A stretch of 64,000 nt of DNA from positions 1-64,000 of the forward strand of contig JAQUBZ010000013.1 of NCBI GenBank assembly GCA_028686425.1, read 5' to 3'. Below the pieces are notes generated by a model, which saw only the letters and a list, made by a program, of their open reading frames with translations, did not search any database and had not been told where the DNA came from. The translations under genes were made by a program, and so were the position numbers. This DNA comes from Bacteroidales bacterium (GTDB taxonomy: Bacteria > Bacteroidota > Bacteroidia > Bacteroidales > UBA932). This document shows positions 52,554 through 62,207 of this stretch, piece after piece. How positions within the stretch are numbered: the stretch's first letter is position 1; each line of letters begins with the position of its first letter.

Positions 52554-53888
52554 TTAAATCTCTTGAATTACTTTTACATTAGGGAAATTCAGTCTGGCCG
52601 ACAACCATTTCTGCAATCTTGTCACAGTCTCGTCTTCAACCGGTCTTTTCCATTTTACTAAAATTATAATTTGCTCTGTTTGAGATAAATCGGAAGGGCT
52701 GACGGCCGAGCCTCTCGAAATACTGAATGATACGAGATCTGGGTACTGCGATGCAATTTCCTTCGCTATTTGAGTTGAAGGGAGTTCTTTGGATTTGAAC
52801 GACTGAAGCTCCTTGTCCATTTGATCCAACATCTCTTCTCGTCTCTTTATTTCCTGGTCATTACGCTCAAAAATACTTTTAATCATCTCATTTTCAGATA
52901 GTTTATCTTTAATGGCTCCATTTTCGTTAATGGTCAGGTTCTCCCGTTTTATGCCGTATGATTCGGCCGAGCGGTAAAGCAGTTCCTTGTCGGAAGGGGT
53001 CAATACCTCTCCTCCGACCGAAATAGTTATAAAACCGTTCCTTTTCTCGTGGGTGACATCATAGTCATAAATGTAACTATTGTTGATGGTTTTATTTTCA
53101 GAGATAAAATGTTTGACATTCTGGTTGAAGGAATTTTCGTTAATTACCACAATGGCCGACAATATGCTCGGAATAATCATTATGAGAGTGAAGAGGGTTA
53201 TGTTTCTGTTGAGTTTTTTCTGCTTTGAAGGATTGGCCAGCTGTATGGTCGGAAATTTCAAATACTTGACTGTGACGAAAGTAGCGAGAGCGATAAATAC
53301 GCTGTTGATGAAAAACAGATATAAAGCTCCAATCAGATAGTGAATATTCAAAGTTGCAATTCCGTAACCCACGGTACATAACGGAGGCATGAGGGCCGTG
53401 GCAATGGCAACTCCCGAAATAACGGTTCCTTTCTCTTTTCTCGAAATCTCTATGATTCCTGCAAATCCGCCGAACAAGGCAATCAGTACGTCATAAATTG
53501 TAGGGTTGGTTCTGGCCAAAAGTTCTGTCGGATTCTCCATTTCAAGTGGAGAAAGGAGAAAATAGAGACTTGAGGCGAGAATGCTTATGGCAACCATGAT
53601 TCCGAGATTTTTCAGGGATACTTTAAGGAGAGTTGTATCATTTGTTCCCAAACCGAGTCCGAGACCGATAATCGGCCCCATAAGAGGTGATATAAGCATC
53701 GCACCTATGATGACAGGGACGGAATTGACATTCAGCCCGACTGATGCAATTATGATTGCGGATGCAAGAATCCAGACATTAGGACCTCTGAAATTTATAT
53801 TTTTTCTGATACTGTCTGCAGCATTTGAAATATCGATATAATTCGTGAGGTTTACTATTTCTTTCAGTTGTTCTTTAAATTTCCCCAT
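52554..53888 (-). CDS. DUF389 (TIGR00341-type) multi-spanning membrane protein
   Basis: 444 residues. The N-terminal half has about six membrane segments (WILASAIIIASVGLNVNS, PVIIGAMLISPLMGPIIGLGLG, ATALMPPLCTVGYGIA), with the conserved GAMLISPLMGPI and ATALMPPLCTVG blocks that define the family. The C-terminal half (about 245-444) is soluble, with a short coiled coil (about 350-365, RREEMLDQMDKELQ) and mixed alpha/beta structure. Function is unknown; a transport role is only suggested. It is the first gene of the operon with the CapA-like gene and phoH. Confidence 0.88.
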   Translation of the reverse strand: MGKFKEQLKEIVNLTNYIDISNAADSIRKNINFRGPNVWILASAIIIASVGLNVNSVPVIIGAMLISPLMGPIIGLGLGLGTNDTTLLKVSLKNLGIMVAISILASSLYFLLSPLEMENPTELLARTNPTIYDVLIALFGGFAGIIEISRKEKGTVISGVAIATALMPPLCTVGYGIATLNIHYLIGALYLFFINSVFIALATFVTVKYLKFPTIQLANPSKQKKLNRNITLFTLIMIIPSILSAIVVINENSFNQNVKHFISENKTINNSYIYDYDVTHEKRNGFITISVGGEVLTPSDKELLYRSAESYGIKRENLTINENGAIKDKLSENEMIKSIFERNDQEIKRREEMLDQMDKELQSFKSKELPSTQIAKEIASQYPDLVSFSISRGSAVSPSDLSQTEQIIILVKWKRPVEDETVTRLQKWLSARLNFPNVKVIQEI

Positions 53889-53926
53889 GGTATTTTCAAT
53901 ACTTTAAAATGTAAAGATACATTTTT

Positions 53927-53957
53927 TTTGTTGTTGAGCGATTAATCCTTACTTTTG
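53927..53957 (+). promoter_or_regulatory. Promoter of the SPOR-lipoprotein gene
   Basis: TTTG at 53927-53930 and TACTTTTG at 53950-53957, 19 bp apart, match the Bacteroidota consensus fully. The ATG is 36 bp after the -7 box. Confidence 0.7.
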
Positions 53958-53993
53958 TGTGGAAGAGTTTACTACTTTAAAATTATTGAAAAT

Positions 53994-54464
53994 ATGAGAA
54001 CATTTAAAATCTTATCGATTTTGCTCGCCTGTTCGATGCTTTTGAGTGGATGTGACTTTTTTCGTTCTATGTTAGGTAAGCCTACTTCCGAGGAGATCAA
54101 TCAAATAAGAATGGAAAAAGAGGCTGCTGCCGCTGCCCGGAGGGATTCTTTGGCAAGAGTTAAGGCTGCCGGAGATTCGTTGGCGCAGGCAGTGCAAACG
54201 ACAAATACACCCCTTGATGCAAAATATTATGTAATGATGGGATGTTTTAAAATACATGATAATGCGGTGAATTTCAAGAGTTTTTTAGAGAGAAAAGGAT
54301 ATACGGTGTATGTTTTTGACTTTAAGAACGGATATGAGGCCATCGCAATTTACGGTTCTGATGACTATGCTGATGCATATAGGGTGATGGATAAGACGAT
54401 GGAGACGGGTTTTTGTCCATACGATATATGGATATATGATGCTTCCACCAATTTACATGAATAG
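53994..54464 (+). CDS. SPOR-domain lipoprotein
   Basis: 156 residues from MRTFKILSILLA; lipobox LSGC (Cys20). A short charged, alanine-rich helix (about 32-65, EKEAAAAARRDSLARVKAAGDSLAQ) leads to a SPOR domain (about 75-140: YYVMMGCFKIHDNAVNFKSF, GYTVYVFDF, YEAIAIYGSDDYADA). SPOR domains bind peptide-stripped peptidoglycan at the division septum. An earlier ATG at 53955 overlaps the promoter and is rejected. It has its own promoter and is 27 bp before gcvT. Confidence 0.87.
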   Translation: MRTFKILSILLACSMLLSGCDFFRSMLGKPTSEEINQIRMEKEAAAAARRDSLARVKAAGDSLAQAVQTTNTPLDAKYYVMMGCFKIHDNAVNFKSFLERKGYTVYVFDFKNGYEAIAIYGSDDYADAYRVMDKTMETGFCPYDIWIYDASTNLHE

Positions 54465-54491
54465 TTAACACACTAAATAATTCAATATTAA

Positions 54492-55598
54492 ATGAAAAAT
54501 ACAGTATTTACAGAAAAGCACATTGCCCTTGGTGCTAAGATGGTCCCGTTTGCAGGTTATAACATGCCTGTAGAGTACGTGGGCATCAACGAGGAGCACA
54601 ACACGGTAAGGACATCGGTCGGAGTCTTTGACGTTTCACACATGGGCGAAATATGGGTTAAAGGTCCTAACGCTTTGCCATTCATACAATATGTTACATC
54701 CAATGATGCTTCTGTCCTTCATTCGGGCAAGGCTCAATATTCGTGCTTTCCTAACGGAAAGGGGGGTATTGTCGATGATGTAATTGTCTATTGTGTAGAT
54801 GAACACACATATCTTCTGGTGGTCAATGCTGCCAATGTTGACAAGGATTGGAACCATTTATGCGGTTTTGCTCCCAAATTCGGACTGACTGTCGGTAAGG
54901 AGCTTTATAATGCCTCTGACGAGATTTGCCAGCTTGCCATTCAAGGGCCCAAGGCTTTGGAAGTGATGCAGAAAATCTGCGATAAGGATATTATGTCTAT
55001 GGAATATTATACTTTCCAAAAATTGACAGTTGCAGGTATTCCTAATGCAATTCTTTCAACCACAGGATATACCGGTTCCGGCGGATGTGAAGTATATGTT
55101 GCAAACGAAGATGGCGACAAACTTTGGAATGCGATTTTTGAAGCAGGTAAAGAGTACGGAATCAGACCTATCGGTCTTGGCGCAAGAGATACTCTCCGTC
55201 TTGAAATGGGTTTCTGTCTGTATGGTAACGATATTGACGATACTACTTCCCCTCTTGAAGCAGGTCTTGGCTGGATTACCAAATTTAACGACGTAAAGGG
55301 CGATTTCGTTGACAAGGAATATATGCTGAAACAGAAAGAAGAGGGTCTGAAACGCAAACTTGTCGGTTTTGAACTCGTTGACAAAGGTATTCCTCGTCAC
55401 GGCTATTCTGTTTGTGATGCAGAGGGTAATGAGATAGGTCATGTGACTTCAGGAACAATGGGCCCTACGGTAAAGAAACCTATAGGCATGGCTTACGTCA
55501 ACGTTCCATTCAATAAAGTGGATTCGGATATCTATATCAGTGTCCGCGGCAAATTGTTGCATGCAAAAGTTGTAAAAATGCCTTTCTATAAAAAATAA
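54492..55598 (+). CDS. gcvT: Aminomethyltransferase, glycine cleavage system T protein
   Basis: 368 residues, cytoplasmic. Characteristic blocks are [46 protein letters not shown], the folate site [35 protein letters not shown] and [21 protein letters not shown]. GcvT transfers the methylene from the lipoyl-bound aminomethyl group to tetrahydrofolate. The other glycine-cleavage genes (gcvH, gcvP) are not nearby. A hairpin follows its stop. Confidence 0.96.
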   Translation: MKNTVFTEKHIALGAKMVPFAGYNMPVEYVGINEEHNTVRTSVGVFDVSHMGEIWVKGPNALPFIQYVTSNDASVLHSGKAQYSCFPNGKGGIVDDVIVYCVDEHTYLLVVNAANVDKDWNHLCGFAPKFGLTVGKELYNASDEICQLAIQGPKALEVMQKICDKDIMSMEYYTFQKLTVAGIPNAILSTTGYTGSGGCEVYVANEDGDKLWNAIFEAGKEYGIRPIGLGARDTLRLEMGFCLYGNDIDDTTSPLEAGLGWITKFNDVKGDFVDKEYMLKQKEEGLKRKLVGFELVDKGIPRHGYSVCDAEGNEIGHVTSGTMGPTVKKPIGMAYVNVPFNKVDSDIYISVRGKLLHAKVVKMPFYKK

Positions 55599-55622
55599 TT
55601 TTCATAATAATACTTTTTGATG

Positions 55623-55654
55623 ATGCCCTCTGTTGTGCAAATGACAGCGGGCAT
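55623..55654 (+). terminator. Hairpin downstream of gcvT, interleaved with the next promoter
   Basis: ATGCCC-T-CTGT (55623-55633) pairs with ACAG-C-GGGCAT (55644-55654) around one mismatch and a 10-base loop. It is not followed by a T run. It may end the gcvT transcript or shape the start of the next one. Confidence 0.55.
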
Positions 55655-55662
55655 TATCTTTG
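55633..55662 (+). promoter_or_regulatory. Promoter of the M28 peptidase gene
   Basis: TTG at 55633-55635 and TATCTTTG at 55655-55662 are 19 bp apart. The ATG at 55677 follows 14 bp after the -7 box. The inverted repeat of the gcvT 3' hairpin fills the space between the two boxes. Confidence 0.6.
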
Positions 55663-55676
55663 CATAAGTGACCGAT

Positions 55677-56963
55677 ATGAAAAAAATCATCATCCTCCAG
55701 CTGTTTGTAGTCATCTTTGCAACAGCCTCATTTGCCCAGATATACGATGTCAGGCAACAATTGAAACGTCATGTAGAATATCTTGCATCTGACCGGTTGC
55801 AGGGGAGGCGAGCAGGTAGTGAAGGGGAAAGGAAAGCGGCGGAATATCTGTACAAGTGCCTCTCGGATGCCGGAGTAATCATGCTGACAGATATAAAGGG
55901 ACAGGATTTTTCGATAGTAGATGGAAAAGATACCATTTCATCAATGAATATAGTCGGGATAGTCGAAGGTTACGATCCTGCATTGAGAGAGGAGTATATT
56001 GTGGTGGGAGCACATATCGATCATCTCGGTACATATACCACAACGGTTGATGGGAAGCCGGTTACTCAAATATATCCGGGGGCGGACGATAATGCTTCGG
56101 GAGTGGCCACCATGATTGAGTTGGCCAAGCGTGTTTCCGAATGCAGTTTTATGTTTCGCCGTTCAATAATATTTGTGGGATTCGGTGCAGAAGAACTTGT
56201 TGTGGCAGGCTCGCAATATTTTGTAAACAGGGCTTTTGAAGGGATTGGAAAAGTCAGGGCGATGATTAATCTCGATATGCTTGGAAGAGGCAATGCCGAA
56301 AATCCGTTTACAATATTTTCACAAGTATCACAGGCTGAATTGACATCTTTGATGGAAGAGGTTACAAATGAACCGATTGTTCAGCAACCTGAGATTGCAC
56401 AACACAAGATTACGGTATCGGATCACCTTCCTTTTTACAATGTCGGTATTCCGATTGTATCGTTTACCACCGGAATGCACAGAGAATATCACAGTCCGAG
56501 AGACCTGCCTAAGTTTATTCTATACAGCAACATGGAGAGCAACTGTAACTATATTTTCTATTTTTTGAAAACCCTGGCGGGAAAAGATGCAATATTCCCT
56601 CAGTTCGGAAAAAATCAGGTTGTGGGCAATCCTGAAAATGTATATGCTGCTTCAGATTGTGACAAACGTCCCGAATTTTTCCATTCTGACGAAAAGCACT
56701 TCCTCGAAACGTGGGTCTATAAATACATAAAATATCCGAAATCCGCTGTGGCAATGGGGATTAAAGGGGTAGTCACAGTGAGTTTTATTATAGAAAAAGA
56801 TGGAAGTGTCACCAATGTCGAAGTGGTGCGCGGAGTTGACGACTCGCTTGACGATGAGGCGGTAAAAGTGGTTTCGGTCTCCCCAAAATGGATTCCGGGA
56901 CAAATCAAAGGGAAGAAAGTGCGCACCAAAATAGTCCTTCCGATAGAATTTCGTCTGAAGTAG
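55677..56963 (+). CDS. M28-family metallopeptidase fused to a TonB-like C-terminal domain
   Basis: 428 residues from MKKIIILQLFVV, signal peptide ending SFAQ. The M28 domain (about 25-310) has the zinc ligands in VVGAHIDHLG, GADDNASGVATM, VGFGAEE, INLDMLGRG and HREYHSPRD, so it should be active as an aminopeptidase. The last about 100 residues (from KRPEFFHSDEKHF) are a TonB C-terminal-like domain: YPKSAVAMGIKGVVTVSFIIEKDGSVTNVEVVRG, DDEAVKVV and a final IEFRLK. This fold normally ends energy transducers that touch TonB-dependent receptors. An upstream start at 55668 adds three residues. Confidence 0.87.
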   Translation: MKKIIILQLFVVIFATASFAQIYDVRQQLKRHVEYLASDRLQGRRAGSEGERKAAEYLYKCLSDAGVIMLTDIKGQDFSIVDGKDTISSMNIVGIVEGYDPALREEYIVVGAHIDHLGTYTTTVDGKPVTQIYPGADDNASGVATMIELAKRVSECSFMFRRSIIFVGFGAEELVVAGSQYFVNRAFEGIGKVRAMINLDMLGRGNAENPFTIFSQVSQAELTSLMEEVTNEPIVQQPEIAQHKITVSDHLPFYNVGIPIVSFTTGMHREYHSPRDLPKFILYSNMESNCNYIFYFLKTLAGKDAIFPQFGKNQVVGNPENVYAASDCDKRPEFFHSDEKHFLETWVYKYIKYPKSAVAMGIKGVVTVSFIIEKDGSVTNVEVVRGVDDSLDDEAVKVVSVSPKWIPGQIKGKKVRTKIVLPIEFRLK

Positions 56964-56988
56964 TACCTTTCCTTTCCAACAAAAGTAT

Positions 56989-56996
56989 TACATTTG
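56989..56996 (+). promoter_or_regulatory. -7 box for leuS
   Basis: TACATTTG matches TAnnTTTG, 32 bp before the leuS ATG; the -33 match is poor. It probably drives leuS and the two YitT genes. Confidence 0.5.
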
Positions 56997-57028
56997 CAAG
57001 TTATTAATTAATCATTTTATAGATTGCA

Positions 57029-59791
57029 ATGGAGTACAATTTTGTCGAAATCGAAAAAAAATGGCAGGCTTATTGGGCCGACAACAAAACATTTGAAGTA
57101 AAGAGTGATAATTCAAAGCCTAAATATTACGTATTGGATATGTTCCCTTATCCTTCAGGGGCGGGATTGCATGTCGGTCATCCGTTGGGATACATTGCAA
57201 GTGATATTTACAGCAGATACAAACGCCTGAAAGGTTTTAATGTGCTGCATCCCATGGGATATGATGCATTCGGACTTCCGGCTGAGCAGTACGCCATTCA
57301 GACAGGGCAGCATCCTGAAGTTACAACGGTCAACAACATAGCTCGTTACAGAGAGCAGATGGACCGTATCGGATTTTCTTACGATTGGTCTCGCGAAGTG
57401 AGAACATGTGACCCTAAATATTATAAATGGACACAGTGGGCCTTTCTTGAGATGTTCAACCATTGGTACAACAACGATACTCAAAAAGCTGAGCCGATAG
57501 ACCTGCTTATTTCAAGGTTTGAAAAAGAGGGGAATGGCTTGGTCAATGCAGCATGCAGCAATCAGAAAATATTTTCGGCAGCAGAATGGAAATCTTTCAG
57601 CGAGGCTGACAAATCCGAAATACTGATGCAGTACAGAATTGCATATCAGGGAGAAACGGCTGTCAACTGGTGCCCGCAGCTCGGTACCGTCCTTGCCAAC
57701 GATGAGGTGAAGGAGGGATTTTCGGTCAGAGGAGGTTTCCCGGTCGAACAGAAGAAGATGAAACAATGGCAGCTCAGAGTATCAGCATACGCCGAGAGAT
57801 TGCTTGCAGATCTTGAACCGCTCGAATGGACCGATTCATTGAAAGATATGCAGCGCAACTGGATTGGAAAGTCACAGGGAGCCGAAATGATATTCAAAGT
57901 GTCCAACGGAGACACTGAATACGATATGACAATTTTCACCACAAGGGCGGATACTATTTTCGGAGTCACATTTATGGTACTTGCTCCTGAAAGTGAGTGG
58001 GTTGACAAGCTGACAACTCCCCAACAAAGAGAAGCAGTCGATAATTACCTGCTGATGGCCAAGAAGAAGACCGAAAGGGAGAGAATGGCCGAAACAAGAA
58101 AAGTTACCGGCGTATTTTCAGGCTCTTATGCCATTAATCCTCTTACGGGAGAGAACGTTCCCGTGTGGATTTCGGAATATGTACTTGCCGGTTACGGTAC
58201 AGGTGCGATTATGGCGGTTCCTGCACATGACAGCAGAGACTACGCATTTGCAAAGTGTTTCAATCTGCCGATAATTCCTCTTATAGAAGGGTGCGATATT
58301 TCTACCGAGAGCTTTGATGCCAAGGACGGAATCATGTGCAACTCCGGATTCCTCAACGGAATGAGTGTAAAGGAGGCTATTCCGGCAGCAATAGATTATG
58401 TTGAAGCAAAGGGAATCGGCAAAAGAAAGATAAATTATCGTTTGAGAGATGCAATTTTCTCACGCCAGAGATATTGGGGAGAGCCTTTTCCTATTTATTA
58501 CAAAGATGGTATTCCGACGGCAATGAGTGAATCGGAACTTCCTCTTGAGCTGCCTGAAGTTGACAAATTCCTCCCTACGGAGAGTGGAGAGCCTCCTTTG
58601 GCACGTGCCGAAAATTGGGAATATAACGGATTCCCTATCGAGAAAAGTACAATGCCGGGTTTTGCGGGGAGTAGCGCCTATTATCTGAGATATATGGACC
58701 CTCACAATGATTCGGCCCTCGTAAGTCGCGAAGCAGATGAGTATTGGAGAAATGTCGATCTGTATATAGGTGGTACAGAGCATGCTACGGGGCACCTTAT
58801 CTATTCTCGATTCTGGAATAAGTTTTTGTATGACTGCGGATATGTGTGCGAACAGGAGCCTTTCAAGAAGCTGATTAATCAGGGGATGATTCAGGGACGT
58901 TCCAACTTTGTTTACAGAATCAAAAATACCAATACATTTGTCTCTTACGGATTGAAGGACTCTTACGATACCACCGAAATTCATGTAAATGTCAATATTG
59001 TTAATAACGACAGACTTGATATTGAAGCATTTAAAGCGTGGATGCCCGATTTTGCCAATGCCGAATTCATCCTTGAAGACGGAGAGTATATATGCGGTTA
59101 TGCAGTGGAAAAGATGAGCAAATCTATGTTCAATGTGGTCAATCCTGACAGGATTTGCGATAATTACGGTGCAGATACCTTGAGAATGTATGAGATGTTT
59201 CTCGGACCTTTGGAACAGTCAAAACCTTGGGACACAAAAGGTATTGACGGAGTACACAGATTTTTGCGCAAGTTGTGGAGGCTGTATTTTCAGGGAGATG
59301 ATTTCAGCATCAGCGATGAAAAAGCTTCACCTGCCGAATTGAAAGTGTTGCACAAACTGATAGGAAAAGCTCAGACCGATATTGAAAATTTCTCTTTTAA
59401 TACAACTGTAAGTGCATTTATGATTGCCGTTAACGAACTATACGACTTGAAATGCAACAAACGCGAAATACTTGAGCCTTTGGTAATAGTTCTCTCGCCA
59501 CTTGCCCCTCATATAGCCGAGGAGCTATGGAGTCTGCTCGGGCACAAAGAGAGTGTCGCTTTTGCCTCATTCCCTCAATACATAGAGGCTTATACCATTG
59601 AGGATAGCTTTGAATACCCTGTGTCATTTAACGGAAAGATGCGTTTCAAGATTACCTTGTCGAAGAGCATGTCTGTTAAAGAGGTTGAGGCAGCGGTTCT
59701 TGCAGATGCAAATACATCCAAATATCTTCAGGGTGCATCTGTAAGAAAAGTAATTGTGGTCCCATCAAAAATTATTAACATAGTTTGCTGA
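57029..59791 (+). CDS. leuS: Leucyl-tRNA synthetase
   Basis: 920 residues, class I. HIGH-type motif [15 protein letters not shown] (about 38-52), an editing CP1 domain (about 225-430, with [15 protein letters not shown] and [19 protein letters not shown]) and KMSKS at 695-699. An insertion before KMSKS (about 635-690: [19 protein letters not shown] to [12 protein letters not shown]) lengthens the protein beyond E. coli LeuS (860) and is, to my knowledge, usual in Bacteroidota. It charges tRNA-Leu. The first YitT gene starts 3 bp after its stop. Confidence 0.97.
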   Translation: MEYNFVEIEKKWQAYWADNKTFEVKSDNSKPKYYVLDMFPYPSGAGLHVGHPLGYIASDIYSRYKRLKGFNVLHPMGYDAFGLPAEQYAIQTGQHPEVTTVNNIARYREQMDRIGFSYDWSREVRTCDPKYYKWTQWAFLEMFNHWYNNDTQKAEPIDLLISRFEKEGNGLVNAACSNQKIFSAAEWKSFSEADKSEILMQYRIAYQGETAVNWCPQLGTVLANDEVKEGFSVRGGFPVEQKKMKQWQLRVSAYAERLLADLEPLEWTDSLKDMQRNWIGKSQGAEMIFKVSNGDTEYDMTIFTTRADTIFGVTFMVLAPESEWVDKLTTPQQREAVDNYLLMAKKKTERERMAETRKVTGVFSGSYAINPLTGENVPVWISEYVLAGYGTGAIMAVPAHDSRDYAFAKCFNLPIIPLIEGCDISTESFDAKDGIMCNSGFLNGMSVKEAIPAAIDYVEAKGIGKRKINYRLRDAIFSRQRYWGEPFPIYYKDGIPTAMSESELPLELPEVDKFLPTESGEPPLARAENWEYNGFPIEKSTMPGFAGSSAYYLRYMDPHNDSALVSREADEYWRNVDLYIGGTEHATGHLIYSRFWNKFLYDCGYVCEQEPFKKLINQGMIQGRSNFVYRIKNTNTFVSYGLKDSYDTTEIHVNVNIVNNDRLDIEAFKAWMPDFANAEFILEDGEYICGYAVEKMSKSMFNVVNPDRICDNYGADTLRMYEMFLGPLEQSKPWDTKGIDGVHRFLRKLWRLYFQGDDFSISDEKASPAELKVLHKLIGKAQTDIENFSFNTTVSAFMIAVNELYDLKCNKREILEPLVIVLSPLAPHIAEELWSLLGHKESVAFASFPQYIEAYTIEDSFEYPVSFNGKMRFKITLSKSMSVKEVEAAVLADANTSKYLQGASVRKVIVVPSKIINIVC

Positions 59792-59794
59792 AAT

Positions 59795-60709
59795 ATGCAG
59801 AAACAGTCGGTTTATAAGGAAATTCGCTCTTATCTGATTATGACGATAGGGATGTTGCTCTATTGCTTCAGTTGGACAGGCTTTCTTATACCGAAAGGTA
59901 TAGCCGGCGGCGGGGCTACAGGTCTGGCAACCGTTATATATTTTGCCAGCGGCATACCTGTTCCGTATATGTATCTGGGAATCAATCTTGTATTGCTTAT
60001 AGTGGGAACTATGATTCTCGGAAAGGGATTCGGCTTCAAAACAATATATTGTATAATCATGGCCACTTTGATGCTCGAATTTCTGCCAATGTTGCCATGG
60101 GTGACAGATATTGAGGACAAACTTATTAATGCCGTTATCGGCGGTACCATAAGCGGTGTGGGAATCAGCCTTGTGTTTATGAATGGTGGAAGTGCCGGAG
60201 GAACTGATATTGTGGCAATTGTGATAGCCAAATACAAAGAGACCTCTCCGGGAAGGGTGTTTCTGTTTTGTGACCTGATAATCATAGGATCTATCATATT
60301 TTTGCCGGGTAAAACCCTTCAGGATGTAATCTATGGTTATATTCAGATGGTGTCGTTCTCTTATATTCTCGATACAATACTTACGGGCAACAAGCAATCT
60401 GTCCAAATATTGGTGTTTTCCTCAAAATACGAGGAGATTGCAAATATGCTTACACAAAATATGCACCGTGGGGTAACGGCCCTCAATTCAATTGGATGGT
60501 ATTCTCAAAAGGATGGGAAGGTATTAGTGATAGTGGCCCGCAAAAACCAGCTGCAAGAGATCAGCCGTGCCATCAAAGAGGTTGATGATACATCTTTCAT
60601 TTCGGTCACTCAAGCTATGAGTGTCTATGGCAAGGGTTTTGAACAGATAAAAACAGGTGTAAATAAAAACGAATGGAAAAAAGTACTAAAAAAATCTTCT
60701 CAACAATAA
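59795..60709 (+). CDS. YitT-family (DUF161/DUF2179) membrane protein, copy 1
   Basis: 304 residues. Five or six membrane segments (about 15-185) with FLIPKGIAGGGATGLATVIYF and FMNGGSAGGTDIVAIVIAK repeats of the membrane family, then a soluble DUF2179 domain (about 195-285: GNKQSVQILVFSSKYEEI, VTALNSIGWYSQKDGKVLVIVARK, FISVTQAMSVYGKGFEQI). The function is unknown; transport is often proposed, and the soluble part may bind a small ligand. It follows leuS by 3 bp and its final 37 bp overlap the start of copy 2. Confidence 0.88.
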   Translation: MQKQSVYKEIRSYLIMTIGMLLYCFSWTGFLIPKGIAGGGATGLATVIYFASGIPVPYMYLGINLVLLIVGTMILGKGFGFKTIYCIIMATLMLEFLPMLPWVTDIEDKLINAVIGGTISGVGISLVFMNGGSAGGTDIVAIVIAKYKETSPGRVFLFCDLIIIGSIIFLPGKTLQDVIYGYIQMVSFSYILDTILTGNKQSVQILVFSSKYEEIANMLTQNMHRGVTALNSIGWYSQKDGKVLVIVARKNQLQEISRAIKEVDDTSFISVTQAMSVYGKGFEQIKTGVNKNEWKKVLKKSSQQ

Positions 60710-61575
60710 AGTCCTACTTTATTATCACTGTGGGATTGTTGTGTTATGTTCTCGCATGGTCGGTATTCATCATACCGAACAACATGGTGGGAGGTGGTGT
60801 GACCGGTATTGCTGCAATTATTCAGTACTGTACAGGATTTGAGGTCAGTTATTCTTTCTTCATTATCAATGGCTTGCTTTTATTGATAGCTCTAAAGGTG
60901 CTCGGAAAGGGATTTGGGGCAAAGACAGTGTATGCTATTTTTGTAACGTCACTTATGTTCAAAGTAGTTCCGACTATTATCTCCGACTCTTTCATAAACG
61001 AAATTGCAGTGGAAAACGGAAAACTTCTCTGCACAATATTCGGTGGCGCTCTGTCGGGATTCGGTGTTTCTCTTACATTTTCCCAGGGTGGAAGCAGCGG
61101 TGGAACAGATATTATTGCACTCATGATCAACAAATACAGAAGCATTTCCCCCGGCAAGATATTGGTAATTATAGATATGATAATAATTGCCTCGTCTCTG
61201 ATTATTCCGAGTGACGGCAATTGGGGACACAGGCTCGCTACAGTGATTTACGGATATGTGATGGCGGGGGTATTCAGTTTTACAGTCGATGTTTTCATTT
61301 CCGGCAACAAACAATCGGTACAAATATTTATTTTTTCCAAAAAATACGCTGAAATTGCAGATAAAATCACTCATGAAGCCAAACGTGGTGTCACCGTCAT
61401 GAACGGACAGGGATGGTACTCCAAAGAAGACGGAAAGCTGCTGATGGTGGTGGTCCGCAAGAACGAATCAAATGGTATCTTGCGCCTTGTCAAGGAGATA
61501 GATAATACAGCCTTTGTCTCTGTAGGTAGTGTCATGGGGGTTTATGGCAAAGGATTCGATCAGATAAAAAAGTAA
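60673..61575 (+). CDS. YitT-family (DUF161/DUF2179) membrane protein, copy 2
   Basis: 300 residues, closely parallel to copy 1 along its whole length: FIIPNNMVGGGVTGIAAIIQY, SQGGSSGGTDIIALMINKY, GNKQSVQIFIFSKKYAEI, VTVMNGQGWYSKEDGKLLMVVVRK and VMGVYGKGFDQI align to its twin, with an insertion of about four residues around PSDGNWGHR. The pair is a tandem duplication that has diverged. The overlap of 37 bp with copy 1 points to coupled translation and a possible hetero-oligomer. A terminator follows. Confidence 0.88.
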   Translation: MEKSTKKIFSTIKSYFIITVGLLCYVLAWSVFIIPNNMVGGGVTGIAAIIQYCTGFEVSYSFFIINGLLLLIALKVLGKGFGAKTVYAIFVTSLMFKVVPTIISDSFINEIAVENGKLLCTIFGGALSGFGVSLTFSQGGSSGGTDIIALMINKYRSISPGKILVIIDMIIIASSLIIPSDGNWGHRLATVIYGYVMAGVFSFTVDVFISGNKQSVQIFIFSKKYAEIADKITHEAKRGVTVMNGQGWYSKEDGKLLMVVVRKNESNGILRLVKEIDNTAFVSVGSVMGVYGKGFDQIKK

Positions 61576-61612
61576 AAAGAGATATTTTTTTACAAATAAA
61601 ATAATTTAAAAA

Positions 61613-61654
61613 GATGCAATGGATTGTTGTTACGTCCGTTGCATCTTTTTTTTT
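61613..61654 (+). terminator. Rho-independent terminator after the YitT pair
   Basis: GATGCAATGGA pairs with TCCGTTGCATC (11 bp with one G-T wobble) around an 11-base loop, followed by nine T residues. It ends the leuS-YitT-YitT transcript. Confidence 0.9.
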
Positions 61655-61706
61655 CGATTCAGAAAACAATTGAATAGTTTAGCACCCTAATTTAACGGGA
61701 TAGACT

Positions 61707-62132
61707 ATGAAACACAATTATTTCAAGAAGCGCGTGCTCTCTCTTATCTTGGGAAAAGTGAAGAAACGCAAGGCCGTAGTAAAAAGGGGAGTGTCACACG
61801 AAGTGTTGTTTAAAAGAATGGAGATGGTTATGACACAGAAGCAGCTATTCTTAAATAACTCATTGACCATCAATAAATTTGCAAGGGAAGTAGGTACCAA
61901 CAGAACCTATATAACGAGGATATTGAGTTCAAAAGGATTTAATTTCAAGACCTATATCAACTCTTTCAGAATACAATACGCAATCGAACTGTTGAGCAAA
62001 AAGAGGGATGAACGTCCGTATGTGCCTGATATTGCGGAGCAAAGCGGATTTGCAAGCGCCCGTTCTATGAATTACTACATGGTAAAGACGATAGGGGTGA
62101 CGGCATATACGTTCATAAAGAGGCAGAAGTAA
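61707..62132 (+). CDS. Small AraC-type helix-turn-helix regulator without ligand domain
   Basis: 141 residues. A strongly basic N-terminus (about 1-30, KKRVLSLILGKVKKRKAVVKRG) precedes an AraC-like DNA-binding domain (about 35-140) with two helix-turn-helix units: LTINKFAREVGTNRTYITRILSSKGFNFKTYINSFRIQYAIELL and VPDIAEQSGFASARSMNYYMVKTIGVTAYTFIK. No sensor domain is present. It may work with a separate partner or respond only through its own level. It lies in its own unit after the terminator and before the NamZ gene, 75 bp away, which may be a target. Confidence 0.83.
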   Translation: MKHNYFKKRVLSLILGKVKKRKAVVKRGVSHEVLFKRMEMVMTQKQLFLNNSLTINKFAREVGTNRTYITRILSSKGFNFKTYINSFRIQYAIELLSKKRDERPYVPDIAEQSGFASARSMNYYMVKTIGVTAYTFIKRQK

Positions 62133-62163
62133 TGATAAAATTGCGCAATTTTAAAATTATATC

Positions 62164-62171
62164 TAAATTCG
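62164..62171 (+). promoter_or_regulatory. Possible -7 box for the NamZ gene
   Basis: TAAATTCG differs by one base from TAnnTTTG and lies 36 bp before the ATG. A TTG about 20 bp upstream (in AATTGCGCAATT, a small palindrome) could be the -33 element or an operator. Confidence 0.35.
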
Positions 62172-62207
62172 CAAGATATTCATAAATGACCAATAAACTA
62201 AACAACG

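Noticed and set aside
58915..59110. Insertion before KMSKS in leuS as a novel domain
   Set aside because: Longer LeuS forms with an insertion here are, to my knowledge, usual in Bacteroidota, so I treat it as lineage-typical.
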